NCBI RefSeq assembly: GCF_928391935.1
Contig: NZ_CAKMTD010000001.1
Span: forward strand, 186,001 to 250,000
DNA: 64,000 nucleotides
Direction of reading: 5' to 3'
Source of the DNA: Rothia nasimurium
Lineage (GTDB): Bacteria; Actinomycetota; Actinomycetes; Actinomycetales; Micrococcaceae
Shown here: positions 61,950-64,000 of the stretch, piece by piece
How the letters are laid out: each line of letters opens with the position of its first letter
Numbering within the stretch: the first letter of the stretch is position 1
Notes under the pieces: model-generated
Database searches by the model: none
The model's input: the letters and a program-made list of their open reading frames with translations, nothing else
Told to the model about the DNA's origin: nothing
Program-made: the position numbers and the translations under genes

Positions 61950-62981
61950 TTGACCGCTAATTCAGATATTCGTCACCAGAACGCCTCCCTTTTGTCTGTT
62001 ACCCGGGTCCTCCCGCCGGAGGTCGTGACCAGTACATACTTTGATGAGCAGCTCGCTGCCACCTATAAGCGTCTCCGCATGCCCAAGGGCCTCCTGGAGC
62101 GCCTAGCCGGCATTCGTGAACGCCGTTCCTGGGGCGAATCCATGCATTTTGAGGACGGCGCCGTGGAGGCCGCTGAGCAGGCAATCGCCCAGGCTGGCAT
62201 CAGCAAGGACCAGATCGGCCTGCTGATCAATACCTCAGTAACCCGCGACAACTTTGAACCTGCTGTTTCGGTAGGTATTCATGACCGCCTAGGCCTTCCC
62301 CGCCATGCCTTGAATTTTGACATCACGAATGCCTGCCTGGGCTTTGTGAACGGTCTGACTGTCGCTGCGTCCATGATTGATGCCGGGGCGATTGATTATG
62401 CCCTGATTGTCGATGGTGAGGACCCCTCCCCCTGGCATGCCACCGCCTTGCGGATGCTCAACAAGGCAGATTCCACCCGTGAGGACGTCCTGGCCCAGTT
62501 TGCCACCCTCACCTTGGGTTCTGGCGCTGCAGCAGCTGTCATTGGGCGCAGCGACCTTCACCCTGAGGGCCACAAGATTGTTGGTTCTGTCTCCCGGGCC
62601 GGCACCGAGCACCGCAACCTCTGTATTGGTGGTGAAGCTGACCAGGGCATGAGCACGGACGCTGCTGGTTTGCTGGAGCACGGCCTGCAGCTGGTTGCTG
62701 AAGCCTGGGAAGAAGCCCACGCCCAGGGCTGGGACTGGCGTGACATGAAATCTTATGTGACCCACCAGATTTCTAACGCCCACACTGACGCCATTATCAA
62801 GGCTGTTGGTATTGATCGGAAACGCATTCCCATGACGTTCCCTGTCTGGGGTAACGTTGCGGCAGCTGCCCTCCCCATGACCCTGGCTGAGGATTCTGTG
62901 AACTATTCTGCCGGTGACCGGATCCTGTGTATGGGGGTTGGTTCTGGCTTGAACACAGCCCTGATGGAAATTATCTGGTAG
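61950..62981 (+). CDS. oleA: Long-chain olefin synthesis thiolase OleA
   Basis: Joins two fatty acyl-CoA molecules head to head into a beta-keto acid, the first step of hydrocarbon (alkene) synthesis. At 343 aa it resembles FabH but differs at the opening (NSDIRHQNASLLSV) as in Micrococcus OleA. Catalytic residues: C129 (TNACLGFV), H272 (VTHQISNAH), N302 (VWGNVAAAA), and the Glu of NFEPAVS near 103 typical of OleA. Start TTG at 61950. The following alpha/beta hydrolase gene supports OleA over FabH. Confidence 0.9.
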   Translation: MTANSDIRHQNASLLSVTRVLPPEVVTSTYFDEQLAATYKRLRMPKGLLERLAGIRERRSWGESMHFEDGAVEAAEQAIAQAGISKDQIGLLINTSVTRDNFEPAVSVGIHDRLGLPRHALNFDITNACLGFVNGLTVAASMIDAGAIDYALIVDGEDPSPWHATALRMLNKADSTREDVLAQFATLTLGSGAAAAVIGRSDLHPEGHKIVGSVSRAGTEHRNLCIGGEADQGMSTDAAGLLEHGLQLVAEAWEEAHAQGWDWRDMKSYVTHQISNAHTDAIIKAVGIDRKRIPMTFPVWGNVAAAALPMTLAEDSVNYSAGDRILCMGVGSGLNTALMEIIW

Positions 62982-63024
62982 CCCCCGTCTGCCCGTCTCG
63001 TTACCTAGTCTGTGAAGTAGAGAA

Positions 63025-64000
63025 ATGACGATTCCCCAGCTCACCCCCGTTCCCGCCAGCTGGCCCGGAGTTGACCCGGCCTGGTCCCAGACCATCACTA
63101 TTCCGTCCACGGCCCGCCTTGAACAGCCCGGAACCACCCGAACCTGGCATTATCTCGATAATGGTCCTTCCCTTGAGGCTGAAGGACGCACCCCGGTGGG
63201 CACTGTTCTGGCTGTCCACGGTAACCCCACCTGGTCCTACCTGTGGCGGACGGTGATTGGTGCAGCAAGCGCAGCTGACCAGCCCTGGCGGGTTGTAGCA
63301 GTGGATCAGCTTGAGATGGGTTATTCAGAACGAACTGGTCTTACCCGAACGCTTTCGGACCGGGTCCAAGACTTGGGGGATTTCACTGCTGCCCTGGGTC
63401 TCGACTCCACTGACAAGCCTCTTGTGATTTTGGCTCATGACTGGGGTGGTCTGGTGTCTCTGGGCTGGGCCCTCAACCACCAGGATGTTCTTTCGGGCAT
63501 TATGCTGACCAATACCGCAGTCTTCCACGACGCAGCCGAGAAGATTCCGGTTGCCCTCCAGGCGGCCCTCAACCCGGCCCTCCATTCGTGGGCGACCAAG
63601 GGTTCCACTGCCTTTATTGATGTGACCTTGGGCCTGGCCCAGAAGCCCCTGGGTGAGGGCGTCAAAGAAGCCTATAAGCTGCCCTACTCCACCTCGGCCC
63701 ACCGCATCGGTGTGCGAAACTTCGTGGCTGACATCCCGGCGACGGAGTCAGCCCCCAGTTATGCCCAGATGTTCCGTACGGCTGAGGGTATTAGGGATCT
63801 CAAGGTTCCAGCCCTCATGCTGTGGGGCACCAAGGACCCGGTCTTCCAGCGCCGTTACATGGCTGACCTAGCTGAACGTCTTCCCCAGGCCGACATTCAC
63901 CGTTTTGAGGCCGCCAGCCATCTGGTGGCTGAGGACGAGGATATTGCCACCCCCATTCTGACCTGGCTGACCGAGCGTTTCACGGACGCCCCCGTCCAGC
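63025..64000 (+). CDS. oleB: OleB-type alpha/beta hydrolase, 5' part (probable OleBC fusion), cut by window end
   Basis: The gene starts at ATG 63025, 43 bp after oleA, and is still open at the window end after 325 codons. It is an alpha/beta hydrolase of the haloalkane-dehalogenase-like group: HGNPTW at 65-70 (oxyanion), nucleophile D139 in AHDWGG, and H299 in ASHLVAED. OleB decarboxylates a beta-lactone to the alkene. In Micrococcus the protein continues into an OleC beta-lactone synthetase domain; since the hydrolase domain is complete here without a stop, the same fusion is likely. Confidence 0.88.
   Translation, partial: MTIPQLTPVPASWPGVDPAWSQTITIPSTARLEQPGTTRTWHYLDNGPSLEAEGRTPVGTVLAVHGNPTWSYLWRTVIGAASAADQPWRVVAVDQLEMGYSERTGLTRTLSDRVQDLGDFTAALGLDSTDKPLVILAHDWGGLVSLGWALNHQDVLSGIMLTNTAVFHDAAEKIPVALQAALNPALHSWATKGSTAFIDVTLGLAQKPLGEGVKEAYKLPYSTSAHRIGVRNFVADIPATESAPSYAQMFRTAEGIRDLKVPALMLWGTKDPVFQRRYMADLAERLPQADIHRFEAASHLVAEDEDIATPILTWLTERFTDAPVQ

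Noticed and set aside
62289-63137. 282-aa minus-strand ORF
   Set aside because: It is antisense to oleA and the start of oleB, both of which have intact catalytic motifs.

Overview
The window looks like a chromosomal segment of a high-GC Gram-positive bacterium of the family Micrococcaceae, most like Rothia or a close relative. The evidence is actinobacteria-restricted families (DUF3052 beside aceE, DUF3145 beside fabF, DUF2469 beside rnhB, MptB), a homodimeric aceE, a Micrococcus-type olefin locus (oleA followed by an oleB domain), and the gene order smc / ftsY / amt-glnK / ffh / rpsP-khpA-rimM-trmD-rplS / lepB-rnhB / yraN-comM-dprA-xerC / fab. The genus is inference; the phylum and probable family are well supported. 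Nearly all genes are core. No phage, insertion sequence or CRISPR array was seen.

Layout. 1-9000: mixed housekeeping genes (TesB thioesterase, EttA, an SSB paralogue, a degenerate Tag-like protein, a beta-lactamase-fold lipoprotein, tRNA-Arg, the MptB mannosyltransferase, oligoribonuclease). 9000-17400: tRNA-His, def, RNase P RNA, yaaA, a NIF3 protein, msrA, cysK-cysE, gnd, tRNA-Val, a DUF3052 protein. 17700-24500: aceE, then fabD-fabH-acpP-fabF, so acetyl-CoA supply sits beside fatty-acid synthesis. 24551-56608: thirty consecutive minus-strand genes covering DNA uptake and recombination, protein export, the S16/L19 ribosomal operon, an ABC exporter with a two-component system, ffh, a five-gene peptide ABC importer, xth, amt-glnK and ftsY. 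56800-64000: an MFS transporter, smc, and the start of the olefin (ole) cluster, cut by the window edge.

How the genes work together. Ffh, FtsY and two type I signal peptidases serve protein export. RpsP, KhpA, RimM, TrmD and RplS serve ribosome and tRNA maturation. ComM, DprA and XerC serve uptake and recombination of DNA. Amt and GlnK couple ammonium transport to nitrogen sensing, with GlnR-like boxes upstream. AceE, the Fab proteins, TesB and OleA/OleB form a chain of acyl-CoA and fatty-acid chemistry.

The most unusual signal lies at the 3' ends of two unrelated genes, ettA (protein) and rnpB (RNA). At each, a short non-coding insertion carries (i) a direct copy of the last ~20 nt of the gene, (ii) a perfect 10-bp inverted copy of the gene's end, and (iii) between them a hairpin with a conserved 19-nt loop but a stem whose sequence differs while still pairing. 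The shared architecture suggests a family of tiny mobile or self-copying elements that insert at gene ends and restore what they disrupt. Other points of interest are a Tag-like protein lacking the key glutamate and the zinc ligands, the absence of the usual PucR-type regulator before fabD together with shared AT-rich palindromes, and a tRNA/tmRNA 3'-end relic next to tRNA-Arg.
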